In this document: positions 50,603 to 59,865 of the stretch, in pieces
Layout: the number at the start of each line of letters is the position of its first letter
How positions within the stretch are numbered: the first letter of the stretch is position 1
Assembly (NCBI RefSeq): GCF_002008315.2
Contig: NZ_MVDG02000001.1
Location: 620,001-684,000, forward strand
Direction: 5' to 3'
DNA: 64,000 nucleotides
Source of the DNA: Arthrobacter sp. KBS0703
GTDB lineage: Bacteria > Actinomycetota > Actinomycetes > Actinomycetales > Micrococcaceae
Notes under the pieces: model-generated
Told to the model about the DNA's origin: nothing
The model's input: the letters and a program-made list of their open reading frames with translations, nothing else
Databases searched by the model: none
Made by a program: the position numbers and the translations under genes

Positions 50603-51766
50603 GTGCTTTCTCTCGACTCGCTGGCAGTCCACGCAGGACGTGACGGCCTGACGGACCAGGGCGTCCATGCCGTTCCCATCGACCTTTCCACGACTGCCCC
50701 GCTACCTTCCGTGGGGGAGGGGGGCCTTGCCTACGAGCACCTCGCAACCGGCGGCCCGCATGAGCAGGGTCAAAGCACTGTGTACCAGCGGCTGTGGAAC
50801 CCCACGGTTGCGCGCTTCGAGGCCAGTGTGGCTCTGTTGGAGGGAGCCCCGGAGGCAGTGGCCTTCGCCACCGGAATGGCTGCCCTGAGCGGCGTGTTGC
50901 TGGCAGCCGTCGCGGGCGGCAAGAAGCACGTGGTGGCGGTGCGGCCCCTCTACGGCGGCAGCGACCACATCCTTGCGTCCGGCGTGCTGGGAACCGAGGT
51001 GACCTTCACGGACGCGGCCGGGGTCCGCGCTGCCCTCCGGCCCGAGACCGGACTGGTTGTGGTGGAGACTCCGGCCAACCCGAGCCTGGACCTTGTGGAC
51101 ATCTCCGTGCTCGTCGCCGCTGCGGACGGCGTGCCCGTGCTGGTGGACAACACCTTTGCCACCCCCGTACTGCAACGTCCGCTGGAGCACGGTGCCGCCC
51201 TGGTGCTGCACAGCGCTACGAAGTTCATGGGCGGCCACGGCGATGCCATGGGCGGGGTGGTGGCGGCGCCGGCGGAGTGGGCCAGCCGCCTTCGCCAGGT
51301 GCGGGCCATCACCGGCGGCATCCTGACGCCCTTGCCGGCGTACATGCTGCACCGCGGGCTGGCCACGCTTCCCGTCCGCGTGCGGGCGCAGCAGTCCGCT
51401 GCACACAAGGTGGCCTCCGGGCTCAGCGGGCACGAGCTGGTGCGCGCGGTTTACTACCCGGGCCTGCCCGAGTGCGATCCGCAGGGCCTGGTCGGCACCC
51501 AGATGTCGGGCCCGGGTTCGCTGGTCGCCTTCGAGCTGCACAGCGCCGAGCACGCCGTGCGTGTCCCGTCGGCCGTCAGGATGATCACCCACGCCGTCTC
51601 CCTGGGCGGCATAGACACCCTCATCCAGCATCCCGCGGGCCTCACCCACCGCCCGGTGGCAGACGGCGCCAAACCGCGTGCGAGCCTCCTCCGCATCTCC
51701 GTGGGACTCGAAGACGCCACGGACATCCTCGACGACCTCGTCCAGGCAATCGAAGGAACGCGCTAG
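50603..51766 (+). CDS. Cys/Met metabolism PLP-dependent enzyme (gamma-synthase/lyase family)
   Basis: 387 residues from a GTG with AAGGAG 5 bases upstream. It shows the family hallmarks: YQRLWNPTVARFEASVALLE, VAFATGMAALSGVL, LVVVETPANPSLDLVDI, VPVLVDNTFATPVLQRPLEH and the PLP lysine in LHSATKFMGGHGDAMGGVV. It could be cystathionine gamma-synthase/lyase or methionine gamma-lyase; the exact reaction cannot be told by eye. It is divergent from an Lrp regulator and its stop overlaps the opposing MFS stop. Confidence 0.9.
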   Translation: MLSLDSLAVHAGRDGLTDQGVHAVPIDLSTTAPLPSVGEGGLAYEHLATGGPHEQGQSTVYQRLWNPTVARFEASVALLEGAPEAVAFATGMAALSGVLLAAVAGGKKHVVAVRPLYGGSDHILASGVLGTEVTFTDAAGVRAALRPETGLVVVETPANPSLDLVDISVLVAAADGVPVLVDNTFATPVLQRPLEHGAALVLHSATKFMGGHGDAMGGVVAAPAEWASRLRQVRAITGGILTPLPAYMLHRGLATLPVRVRAQQSAAHKVASGLSGHELVRAVYYPGLPECDPQGLVGTQMSGPGSLVAFELHSAEHAVRVPSAVRMITHAVSLGGIDTLIQHPAGLTHRPVADGAKPRASLLRISVGLEDATDILDDLVQAIEGTR

Positions 51767-53046
51767 CCGCGCACCGGGCCGCGGTGTACGACGGCGGTGA
51801 TCACCGCCGTCGTACACCCCAGGGCAATCACGGTGACGGCCAGCGCCGTCCAGCCGAGCGACTGGAACACCAGTCCGCCGGCCCAGCCGATGATGCTGGA
51901 CCCCAGGTAGTAGGCAAGGTTGTACAGCGACGCGGCCTGCGCGCGGCCCGTAACGGCGATGGCACCTGTCCACCCAGCCCCGATGCTGTGGGCCGCAAAG
52001 AAGCCGCCGGTAAAGACCACGAGCCCGGCCAGGATCAGCACCAGGACCTCGGTGAGAGTCAGGGCGAGGCCTGCGGACATCAGCAGAATTCCGCCGAGCA
52101 GCACGTTCCGCCGACCGAACCGCTGTGTCAGGCCGCCGGCCCAGCGGGAGGTCGCCGTCCCGGAGAGGTAGGCCAGGAAGATCAGGCTGATAACCGTGGC
52201 GGGCAGGCTGAAGGGCCCGCCGGAGAGCCGGAACCCCAAGTAGTTGTACACGGCCACGAAGCCGCCCATCAGCAGGAACGCCTGCACATAGAGGGCGAGC
52301 AGTCCAGGGTTGCGGAGATGCCCGGCCAGCGTGCGGCCTGCGCCGCGCAAGCCGCCGGCCTTGGCCGGGCTGAAGCCCCGGGCCTTGGGCACAAGCACCA
52401 GGAACAGGACCGCGGCGATGGTGGCCAGAACGGATACCGCTAACGCAGCGGCACGCCATCCCCATAATTCGCCCACCGGACCGGCCACGAGCCTGCCGGC
52501 CAGGCCGCCCAGGGTGGTACCGGCAACGTAGCTTCCGGCAGCCATCGCCGCGTGCGCGCGGTTGATCTCCTCGTTGAGGTAGGTGATGGCAATCGCGGGG
52601 ATGCCGCCCAGCGCCATGCCTTCGAGCATTCTGAGCCCCAGCAGCATGGGAAACGACGTGGCCAGCGGAACCATCAGGCCCAGCACGGTCGCAGCCGAGA
52701 TGCCCCAGGTCATGGCGCGGACACGCCCGATCCGGTCTGCCAGGAAGGACCACGGGATAACGGTCACTGCCAGCCCCACGGTGGCAAGGGAAATGGTCAG
52801 CGCCGCTTCCGCCGCCGTGACCCGGAGCTCCGCCGCCATGACTGGAAGCACGGCCTGCGTCGAATAGAGCTGCGCGAAGGTCGCCACTCCTGCGAACGCC
52901 AGCCCGCCAAGAATCTTGCCGTACGCCGGCGAACCTTTCGCGTGCCCTTCCCACCGCTCCTGATCCCGGGTGACGGGAACGGCCTTGCCGGGCGTTGGCT
53001 TGGGGGGTGTTGGCGTGGCGGCCACGGTTTTGCTGGGTGTTGGCAT
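51763..53046 (-). CDS. MFS transporter (AraJ-like)
   Basis: 427 residues. A 45-residue Pro/Thr-rich cytoplasmic N-terminus (TPTPPKPTPGKAVPVTRDQE) is followed by 12 hydrophobic helices. The loop 2-3 motif WSFLADRIGRVRAMTWGISA and LAGRLVAGPVGELWGWRAAA are typical. FAGVATFAQLYSTQAVLPVM matches YnfM/AraJ-type exporters. It is probably an H+-driven efflux protein, substrate unknown. It is divergent from the LysR gene with about 70 bp between starts, so LysR probably controls it. Confidence 0.9.
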   Translation of the reverse strand: MPTPSKTVAATPTPPKPTPGKAVPVTRDQERWEGHAKGSPAYGKILGGLAFAGVATFAQLYSTQAVLPVMAAELRVTAAEAALTISLATVGLAVTVIPWSFLADRIGRVRAMTWGISAATVLGLMVPLATSFPMLLGLRMLEGMALGGIPAIAITYLNEEINRAHAAMAAGSYVAGTTLGGLAGRLVAGPVGELWGWRAAALAVSVLATIAAVLFLVLVPKARGFSPAKAGGLRGAGRTLAGHLRNPGLLALYVQAFLLMGGFVAVYNYLGFRLSGGPFSLPATVISLIFLAYLSGTATSRWAGGLTQRFGRRNVLLGGILLMSAGLALTLTEVLVLILAGLVVFTGGFFAAHSIGAGWTGAIAVTGRAQAASLYNLAYYLGSSIIGWAGGLVFQSLGWTALAVTVIALGCTTAVITAVVHRGPVRG

Positions 53047-53070
53047 TTTTCCAGCGTAGATCTATGCTGA

Positions 53071-53094
53071 CTAAGCATCCAATGCATGATTTAG
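53071..53094. promoter_or_regulatory. Candidate LysR-type operator
   Basis: CTAAGCAT...ATGATTTAG: an imperfect inverted repeat centred between the divergent MFS and LysR starts, the usual place for a LysR box that controls both genes. Confidence 0.45.
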
Positions 53095-53116
53095 CCAGAA
53101 ATCATGGCAGAAACGG

Positions 53117-54118
53117 ATGAATTTCCTGAGTCGGGGAGCCATGGACCTACAGCACAGGCAGCTCGTGCAGCTGTTGCCGATTCTTCCGCTGCTCGCCGAG
53201 CTCGGCCGCACGCAGCACATCACGGAAACCGCCGAGCTCCTCGGTGTTCCGCAGTCCACCGTGAGCCGGGCGCTGGCCCGCGCCAGCGCCGTGGTGGGCA
53301 CGGAACTGCTCATCCGGGAAGGCCGGGGGGTCCGCCTGACGCCGGCGGCCAAGGCCCTGCTGCCGTACGTTGAATCGGCGCTCGCCGACTTCCGCACGGG
53401 CCTGGACCTGGTGCGGCATGAATCAGAAGTGATCCGCGGCCGGATAGGAGTGACCTTCCAGCACACGTTCGGCGAAGCGACTTTGCCGCTGCTGATCAGC
53501 GCGTTCCGGAGCCGCCACCCGCAGACGGAATTCGACCTCAGCCAGGGCTCCCGGGACAGCTGCCTTGCCGAGCTGGCCTCCGGCCAGGCCGACTTTGCCC
53601 TGACGGCCCCGGTGGCGGCGGCCAGCCGGACCATCGGCTCGGCTGCCCTGTACCGGGAACCGCTGCGGCTTGTCGTCCCTCACCGGCACCGGCTGGCCGG
53701 CCGGCAGCGCGCTGGCCTGGCCGACATCCGGAAAGAGCCCTTCGTTGCCCTCGGGCCGGGATACGGGCTGCGGTCCCTCACGGATGCAATGTTCCGGGAA
53801 GCAGGATTCCGGCCGCGGATTGCGTTCGAAAGCCAGGACACCCACACGGTCCGCGGCCTGGTGTCCGCCGGGCTGGGGGTCAGTATCCTGCCGCCGGGCG
53901 GCGGCGCCGGACCGGGGAGCGACGCGACCGCCCGGGCCGGCGGCCTGGGCTGGGTAGAGATCCCGCTCGACTCCGAGCTCGCTTTCCGGGAGATCGGCAT
54001 GGCCTGGCGCGAACGCCGAAGCGCGCGGGACGCCGAGCCGGACCCGGTGCGGCTCTTCCGGGAGCTGGTGCTGGCGGACGGCCCCTCGCTCCTCGCCGGC
54101 CTGGTCCAGGCACGTTAG
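53117..54118 (+). CDS. LysR-family transcriptional regulator
   Basis: 333 residues (325 if the ATG at 53141, close to GGGGAG, is used). The N-terminal HTH ITETAELLGVPQSTVSRALA is followed by EGRGVRLTPAAKALLPYVES and a periplasmic-binding-like effector domain (IRGRIGVTFQHTFGEATLPL, FVALGPGYGLRSLTDAMFRE). It probably regulates the divergent MFS efflux gene. Confidence 0.9.
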   Translation: MNFLSRGAMDLQHRQLVQLLPILPLLAELGRTQHITETAELLGVPQSTVSRALARASAVVGTELLIREGRGVRLTPAAKALLPYVESALADFRTGLDLVRHESEVIRGRIGVTFQHTFGEATLPLLISAFRSRHPQTEFDLSQGSRDSCLAELASGQADFALTAPVAAASRTIGSAALYREPLRLVVPHRHRLAGRQRAGLADIRKEPFVALGPGYGLRSLTDAMFREAGFRPRIAFESQDTHTVRGLVSAGLGVSILPPGGGAGPGSDATARAGGLGWVEIPLDSELAFREIGMAWRERRSARDAEPDPVRLFRELVLADGPSLLAGLVQAR

Positions 54119-54182
54119 GGAGCCGACCTCCGGTTACCCGGCATTGGGAGACCTGACGTTCCGGAACCGGGGTGCGGCTCCC
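54118..54182. terminator. Imperfect hairpin between convergent genes
   Basis: The 18-nt arms at 54118-54135 and 54165-54182 pair with three mismatches, between the LysR and nitronate monooxygenase stops. No T-tract. Likely a shared terminator. Confidence 0.45.
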
Positions 54183-54192
54183 GCGGAGTGCC

Positions 54193-55224
54193 CTAGCCTT
54201 CCAGGAGGCTGCTGATGGCATCCGCCACGGGGCCGGTCTTCGCCGTGCGCCATCCGGTACCAGCCCAGAGATTCAGGCGTTCAGCATCCCCGGCGGCCGC
54301 CGCAGCCGCACGGACGGGGGCCGTCAGGTGGTGGATGGCCGGGTAACCCACCGGGGCGTCCCCGTGGTCGCGGACGAACTCGTTGACCAGGGCCCGCGCG
54401 TAACGTCCCGTGAAAGCCCGGGTCAGCCTCGTTTCCGTAAACCGTGCGGCTCCCAGGGCGTCCTTGTGGAGCTGCCGGGCGCCGCTCTCGTCGCTCCGCA
54501 GCAAGGCAGTCCCCACCTGGGCCGCTTCCGCGCCGGCGGCGAGCACCGACGTCACGGCCGCCGCGTCAGACATGGCACCGGCAGCTATCAGCGGGAGGCC
54601 GACGGCGGCACGCACCTCCCGGACCAGTTCCGCCGTCGAGGATGGTGTCCCGGCCGGCCGGCGGTCCCCCAGGAACGCGCCGCTGTGCGCCCCGGCACTG
54701 CTGTGCTGCACCACGAGTGCATCGACGCCGCGGTCCGCGGCCAGCTCCGCCTCCGCCCTGCTGGTTACGGTGGCCAAAACCGCCGAGCCCGCCCGCCGAA
54801 GGGCGGCCACAACCGATGATTCCGGCAGCCCGAACGCGAAGCTGACCAGCTCAACAGGGTCCAGCAGCAGTTCGTCGATCTTGCCCTGCCAGTGATCGTC
54901 GTCGTCGAGCCTCAGCGGAGGGAGGCTGACGCCGTAGCGGTCGGCATCACCGCGGAGGCTGAGCCGGTACTGCTCCAGCCGGCCCACATCCTCAGGGGAG
55001 GGGTGCAGCTGGGCGGGATCAGGCACGAAGACGTTCACGCCGAACCTGATTCCCGCCTCGCGCGCGGCCCGTATCTCCTCGCTCATGGCAGGGACGGTTT
55101 TGTATCCGGCCGCAAGGAAGCCGAGGCCTCCGGCACGGCCAACTGCTGCGACGAAGCCGGGGGTGGACGTCCCGCCGGCCATGGGCGCCGCGATGATCCG
55201 GGTGCCAAACAGGGCGTGGGACAT
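54193..55224 (-). CDS. Nitronate monooxygenase family protein
   Basis: 343 residues. The FMN TIM-barrel begins LFGTRIIAAPMAGGTSTPGF, AAVGRAGGLGFLAAGYKTVP. GIRFGVNVFVPDPAQLHPSP, VDALVVQHSSAGAHSGAFLG (catalytic His region) and PLIAAGAMSDAAAVTSVLAA, GAEAAQVGTALLRSDESGAR (phosphate-binding Gly) match 2-nitropropane dioxygenase/nitronate monooxygenases. It oxidises nitronates with FMN. Complete and uninterrupted. Confidence 0.92.
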   Translation of the reverse strand: MSHALFGTRIIAAPMAGGTSTPGFVAAVGRAGGLGFLAAGYKTVPAMSEEIRAAREAGIRFGVNVFVPDPAQLHPSPEDVGRLEQYRLSLRGDADRYGVSLPPLRLDDDDHWQGKIDELLLDPVELVSFAFGLPESSVVAALRRAGSAVLATVTSRAEAELAADRGVDALVVQHSSAGAHSGAFLGDRRPAGTPSSTAELVREVRAAVGLPLIAAGAMSDAAAVTSVLAAGAEAAQVGTALLRSDESGARQLHKDALGAARFTETRLTRAFTGRYARALVNEFVRDHGDAPVGYPAIHHLTAPVRAAAAAAGDAERLNLWAGTGWRTAKTGPVADAISSLLEG

Positions 55225-55260
55225 TGTCTGCTCCTTGAGACGAATCAGTAGGCTGTTCAG

Positions 55261-56223
55261 GTGACTAACTCTGACAACCTACCCGATGCTCAGTCTGTTC
55301 CTTCCGGAAGCACGGTTCCTTCCGGCAGGACACTTCAATCCCACGACGTCGTGATCGGCCTGGACATCGGAGGCACCAAAACGAGGGGAGTCCGCTTCGA
55401 AAACGGCCAACCCGTCGCCGACGAAAGCGTCGGAAGCTCGAACGTGCAGAACGTCAGCCGCGAAGAAGCGGCGGCACACCTGGCGGAGCTCTTCGCCAAA
55501 ATAGGCCAGGGCCCCGTGTCCCACGTCTACGCCGGAGCCGGAGGGATCGACACCGACGACGACGCCGCCGCCCTCGCCGCGCTCATCGAACCGCACGTTC
55601 CCGGGGCCAGGATCACCGTGGTCCATGACTCCCGCCTGCTGCTGGCCGCCGGCGGAGCCAGCAGCGGCGTGGCCGTCATCGCAGGCACAGGCTCGGCGGC
55701 ATGGGGTCGCAACGGGCATGGCGAAGAAGCACGGGCCGGCGGCTGGGGCTACCTCCTGGGTGACGAAGGCAGCGGCTACTGGCTGGGCCGGGAGGCCGTC
55801 CGGCACAGCCTGCGCCGCATGAATCAAGGGCTGGAGCCGGACGACCTCACCCGGGCACTCCTCGTGTCCTGCGGGGTGGACGATCCCAACAAGCTGATCG
55901 CCCTGTTCCACTCGTCCGCCACCGGCCGCCGCTACTGGGCGCAGCAGGCCAGGCTGGTGGTGGAGGCCGCAGACTCCGGCCACCGAATCAGCCAGCAGCT
56001 CGTTGACCAGGCAGGCCACGACCTCGCTGACATGGCTGCCCAGGTGTTGCGGCAACTCAGGCTCGACGGTCCGGTCATCCTCGGCAGCGGGCTGGGCATG
56101 AACGTTGTCCGGCTCCAGGACGCCTTCCGGACCCGGCTCGCAGCGGCCGGTGTCACGGACGTTCGCGTGCTTGACCAGGATCCCGTCTTCGGTGTCCTGC
56201 AGCTGGTGGGGGAACAGGACTGA
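55261..56223 (+). CDS. BadF/BadG/BcrA/BcrD-type kinase (N-acetylglucosamine kinase-like)
   Basis: 320 residues from a GTG. The sugar-kinase/ASKHA fold opens VVIGLDIGGTKTRGVRFENG (phosphate 1). VYAGAGGIDTDDDAAALAAL, VVHDSRLLLAAGGASSGVAV, IAGTGSAAWGRNGHGEEARA and LLGDEGSGYWLGREAVRHSL complete it. It most resembles N-acetylglucosamine kinases of the BadF group; the substrate is not certain. It is divergent from nitronate monooxygenase, and the N-terminal 28 residues are Ser/Pro-rich, so the real start may be later. Confidence 0.85.
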   Translation: MTNSDNLPDAQSVPSGSTVPSGRTLQSHDVVIGLDIGGTKTRGVRFENGQPVADESVGSSNVQNVSREEAAAHLAELFAKIGQGPVSHVYAGAGGIDTDDDAAALAALIEPHVPGARITVVHDSRLLLAAGGASSGVAVIAGTGSAAWGRNGHGEEARAGGWGYLLGDEGSGYWLGREAVRHSLRRMNQGLEPDDLTRALLVSCGVDDPNKLIALFHSSATGRRYWAQQARLVVEAADSGHRISQQLVDQAGHDLADMAAQVLRQLRLDGPVILGSGLGMNVVRLQDAFRTRLAAAGVTDVRVLDQDPVFGVLQLVGEQD

Positions 56224-56259
56224 CCGGCCTGCCTCCAGGCCCACAGCGCCGCGACGGAG

Positions 56260-57362
56260 TCAGGACCGGGTACGGGGCCTGAGCTGCACGCCGGGCAGCG
56301 GCGGTGCCGGGATCCTGCCGGCCTCGCGCCCGGCGTCCGGACCGTGGCCGCGGACCAGCCCGAACCTTGCAGCAGCGGCGGCCGCGTCGGGCAGCGCTGC
56401 CTGGGCTTCCCAGTCGGCCCGTGCCAGCGCAACCTCCTCGTGGGTCCTGCCCACGAAGTTCCACCACATGAGCAGTTCCTCCTCGAGGGGCTCACCGCCG
56501 ATCAGGAGGAAACGGGTCTCCGGCTGCCCGTGCACGTGGAGCACCTCGCGCCCCTCGCCCAGGTAGCCCAGCGGGCCGGGACCGATCTCCTGGCCGTCCA
56601 CCGTCAGGCCGCCGTCGATCACCAGGAGGGCGTGCTCGAACTCCGGATTGAGCGGCAACGCCGCCGCCCCGCCGCACCGGACCTCCGCGCCCACGATCGG
56701 CGTGTACATCGTGGCGGCGAGGCGCCGCCCGCGAAACTTCCCACCATCACCGTTGCGACGAAACCCGGCCCGTGGACGGTGGGCAGATCGCGGTGCTGCT
56801 CGAAGGCCGGAGGCCGGTTCCTTTCGGCATCAGGCAAGGCCACCCAGAGCTGAAGTCCCCGCTGCACCGGAAGCTGCGCCCCGCCGTCGGCAGCGTCGCC
56901 GGCGGAAGCCCCGCCGCCACCGGAAGCCCCACGGCCGCCGGAAGCCCCACGGCCGCCGTCTGCCCCAGGCTCCGGCAGGACGGCGAACTCGGAGTGCGAA
57001 ACTCCGTAGCCGGCCGTCATGATGTTGAGTTCGCCAGGCCGGACGATGACGTCACTGCCCACGCTGTCGCGGTGCCGGACGTGCCCTGCCAGCGGCCAGG
57101 TGACTGTCTGCAGCCCGGTGTGCGGATGCGGCAGGACGGACATCGGCGTACGGTCCGGACCAAAGCTGTCCAGGAAGCACCAGGCGCCCACGGTGGGCAG
57201 GCCGCGCTGCGGCAGGGTGCGCAGCACAATCATGCCGCGGATGCCGCCCAGCGGCACCTCGCGCGCCGGCCACAGCTGCACGCAGGGGCCGCTTCCGGTG
57301 CCGGCGCCAAGGCCCGCCGGCGGGCACACTTCCTCCTGCGGGAGGACCTCCAGATTCGTCAC
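56260..57362 (-). pseudogene. Pirin family protein, frameshifted by one base
   Basis: The N-terminal cupin (LGGIRGMIVLRTLPQRGLPT, VLPHPHTGLQTVTWPLAGHV with metal-binding His residues, GELNIMTAGYGVSHSEF) ends in a broken frame near 56730. The C-terminal part resumes TMYTPIVGAEVRCGGAAALP and LLIGGEPLEEELLMWWNFVG, the pirin_C signature. Restoring one C in the run at 56728-56730 gives a continuous VGSFAGRRLAATMYTP. A Gly/Ala-rich insert (GGRGASGGRGASGGGGASAG) near residue 145 is unusual for pirins. A sequence error is more likely than a real pseudogene. Confidence 0.8.
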
Positions 57363-57420
57363 AGTCCCACTCTAGGACCGCCGCCCTCGGCCGGCATAGG
57401 ACCGGCGCTACGCTGGATCC

Positions 57421-57873
57421 ATGAGCGTTCACTTCGACACCCGGCCTGCCGCCTACGCGGTCATCATCCGCGACGGTGCCATCCTCCTCGCGTACTGGAA
57501 GCAGGACGGCAAGGAAGGCTGGACGCTGCCCGGCGGCGGCCTGGACCTGGCAGAACATCCCGTGGACGGCTGCGTACGGGAGATCTTTGAGGAAACGGGC
57601 TACCACGCCGAGATCGGCCCCATGCTCGGGATCGACGTCGGCCACTGGCCGGCGGGCACCAGGCTGGACGGAATCGACCGGGACTTCCAGTCCCTCCGGC
57701 TGGTGTACGAGGCAACCGTGACCGGCGGGGAGCTTAGCCATGAAGTGGACGGCACCACCACCCACGCCGGGTGGATACCGTTGGGTGAGGTCGACTCGCT
57801 CAACCGGGTTTCCCTGGTTGATGCGGCCCTGCGGCTGTTCCGGGAGCGTCCGGTTAACGGCAAACTTGAGTGA
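57421..57873 (+). CDS. NUDIX hydrolase
   Basis: 150 residues. The Nudix box GGGLDLAEHPVDGCVREIFE ETGY (about residues 38-61) matches GX5EX7REUXEEXGU exactly. The fold starts RPAAYAVIIRDGAILLAYWK. It hydrolyses a nucleoside diphosphate linked to a variable group. Divergent from the pirin gene. Confidence 0.9.
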   Translation: MSVHFDTRPAAYAVIIRDGAILLAYWKQDGKEGWTLPGGGLDLAEHPVDGCVREIFEETGYHAEIGPMLGIDVGHWPAGTRLDGIDRDFQSLRLVYEATVTGGELSHEVDGTTTHAGWIPLGEVDSLNRVSLVDAALRLFRERPVNGKLE

Positions 57874-58009
57874 TTTCCCTGACCGGATTCCCTAGCCAGC
57901 CCGGCGGGGGCTGGCTATCCTAGGTGAGTCGCCCGGCGTTTCAGTCCGGCGGCTTCGAAGACGGCATGAACTTCTACGGCACGAACTTCGCAGCGGGGAG
58001 GTGGACCTG

Positions 58010-58090
58010 ATGATTGCAGAATTCCTGCGCGCAATGCGCTCCGGCAAAAATTCCTTCATTACTCCTGCCCCGGTACTGCGCACCGCCTAA
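58010..58090 (+). CDS. Possible 26-residue small protein
   Basis: ATG at 58010 with GGGGAGGTGG ending 5 bases upstream, an unusually good ribosome-binding site. It encodes a short amphipathic peptide (IAEFLRAMRSGKNSFITPAP...). An even shorter frame (14 codons) ends just before it. It lies in the 315-bp gap before rsgA. It could be a real small protein or a leader peptide. Confidence 0.35.
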   Translation: MIAEFLRAMRSGKNSFITPAPVLRTA

Positions 58091-58187
58091 GCGGCACACA
58101 ACCGCAGCCTCCGCACCGCCATTCACCAGGCACCACGCCCTGTGCGGAAGCAGGCCCGGCGCCCCGGGGCCCCACCCGAGGTTCACA

Positions 58188-59393
58188 GTGAAAAATCCTT
58201 CAGGCAATTCAGCAAGCCCACTTCAACAGTCAACCGGCCTTCCGCGCCCGTCCAGGGACCGCCAGGCTGCCCCGGAGGTGATGAGGGGACCGGTCCGATA
58301 CGGCTTCACGGATGCCGCCGCGCTGCATTTCGCGGCCCATCCCGTTGACGGCGGTGATGTTCCGGCGCGCGTTGTCCGGGTAGACCGCAACCGCGTAGCG
58401 GCGGCCACAGCGGACGGCATCATGCACCTGCCCTACCCGTCGGCCGGCAGGCATCCGTCAGCCGGCGCGGGTCCGGCGGGCGCGGATGCTCCTCCGGCGG
58501 GGCCAGCGGCCGGCGACTGGGTCTGGCTCGGGCGCAACCGCGCCGGCGAGGCCGCCATCGTCGGGATCCTGCCCCGGACTTCCGAGCTGAGCCGCAAACG
58601 CGCCTACGAGGCCTCCTCCGAAGCCCAGGTCCTCGCCGCCAACATCGATGTGGTGGGCGTTGTGGTGCCGGTGGACCGTCCGCTGACCCACAACAGGCTG
58701 GAACGGACGCTCGTGGCCGCCTGGGACTCCGGCGCCACGCCCCTGGTGATCATCACGAAGGCCGACCTGGCGGACATGGCGGACGACGTCGTCGGGAAAG
58801 TGATCCTGGAGGCTGCCGGCGTCGACGTGGTGACCACGTCGGCAGAGCAGGGCGACGGGCTGGACGAGCTGCTCGCGCACGTGCAGCCGGGGCGGACGCT
58901 CGTGCTGCTGGGCCCCTCCGGCGCCGGCAAGTCAACCCTCATCAACGCGCTCGCCGGCCATGAGATCCAGTCGACGGGGGACGTGCGGGCTGCCGACGGC
59001 CGTGGACGGCACACCACCACGTCACGGGAGCTCGTGCCGCTGCCGAACGGGGCCGTGCTCATGGACACCCCGGGAGTGCGCGGGTTCGGGCTCTTCGACG
59101 CGGACGAGGGCATGGGCGAGATGTTCGGCGACCTGGAGGAGCTCTTCGGGAAGTGCCGGTTCTCCGACTGCGCCCACGACAAAGAGCCGGGTTGCGCTGT
59201 CCGCGCCGCCCTGGAGGACGAATCGCTCGATACGCGGCGGTGGGCCAGCTACCTGAAGCTGCAGCGCGAACTCGCGGCGCTGAACCGGCGCCATGACGCG
59301 GCGGCGCGGCGGGCCTATCAGCGGGAATGGCACCAGAAGGTGGCCGTTGCGGGAAGGAGCCAGCGCGCAGCTGAGAGGTACGGCAAACGCTGA
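58188..59393 (+). CDS. rsgA: Ribosome small-subunit-dependent GTPase RsgA
   Basis: 401 residues from a GTG at 58188, chosen because GAGG lies 6 bases upstream; an ATG at 58281 is possible. The OB-fold (ARVVRVDRNRVAAATADGIM) precedes a circularly permuted GTPase: G4 VIITKADL, G1 LLGPSGAGKSTLINALAGHE, G3 VLMDTPGVRGFGLF. The C-terminal zinc finger is CRFSDCAHDKEPGCAVRAAL. It helps mature the 30S subunit. Only the start is uncertain. Confidence 0.93.
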   Translation: MKNPSGNSASPLQQSTGLPRPSRDRQAAPEVMRGPVRYGFTDAAALHFAAHPVDGGDVPARVVRVDRNRVAAATADGIMHLPYPSAGRHPSAGAGPAGADAPPAGPAAGDWVWLGRNRAGEAAIVGILPRTSELSRKRAYEASSEAQVLAANIDVVGVVVPVDRPLTHNRLERTLVAAWDSGATPLVIITKADLADMADDVVGKVILEAAGVDVVTTSAEQGDGLDELLAHVQPGRTLVLLGPSGAGKSTLINALAGHEIQSTGDVRAADGRGRHTTTSRELVPLPNGAVLMDTPGVRGFGLFDADEGMGEMFGDLEELFGKCRFSDCAHDKEPGCAVRAALEDESLDTRRWASYLKLQRELAALNRRHDAAARRAYQREWHQKVAVAGRSQRAAERYGKR

Positions 59394-59568
59394 CCCATCC
59401 GGACCGGTGTTGTCTCCGAATGATTACGGTATCCGCGCCGGCGGTTACTTTGCGTCCGGCACTGGTTACGCTTTGTCAAGACGTGCTTTACACCCAAAAA
59501 TCAGCGTGCCTATGATCAGTTCGCTTGACCGTCCGATGTTACCGCCCAACAGTTAGGTAAGCCCGGGA

Positions 59569-59865
59569 ATGGCCGAAGCCATGATTGAGTTCCAGAGCGT
59601 CACCAAGCAGTACCAGAGCGGGCAGCCGGCGGTGGATGAGTTGAGCATGTCCATCGACCAGGGCTCCATCACGGTGTTCGTCGGACCGTCAGGCTGCGGC
59701 AAGACTACGTCGCTGCGCATGATTAACCGGATGGTCGAGCCCACGTCGGGAACCATCACGGTCGGCGGCAAGGACGTCACCACGGTGCCGGCCGCCGAAC
59801 TTCGGCGGTCCATGGGATATGTCATGCAGTCATCCGGGCTCATGCCGCACCGCTCGGTCCTGGAC
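59569..59865 (+). CDS. opuCA: Osmoprotectant ABC transporter ATPase, N-terminal part
   Basis: About 99 residues before the adapter. IEFQSVTKQYQSGQPAVDEL, Walker A VFVGPSGCGKTTSLRMINRM and the Q-loop SMGYVMQSSGLMPHRSVLD match OpuCA/ProV-type ATPases for glycine betaine/choline uptake. It continues after the adapter at 59903. Family members read roughly HRSVLDNIATVPRLNGV, so about six codons are lost in the join. First gene of a four-gene operon. The biological gene is probably intact. Confidence 0.9.

Noticed and set aside
50702..52954. 750-residue minus-strand ORF
   Set aside because: It is a shadow of the Cys/Met enzyme and the MFS gene in high-GC DNA. Both true genes have clear family motifs.
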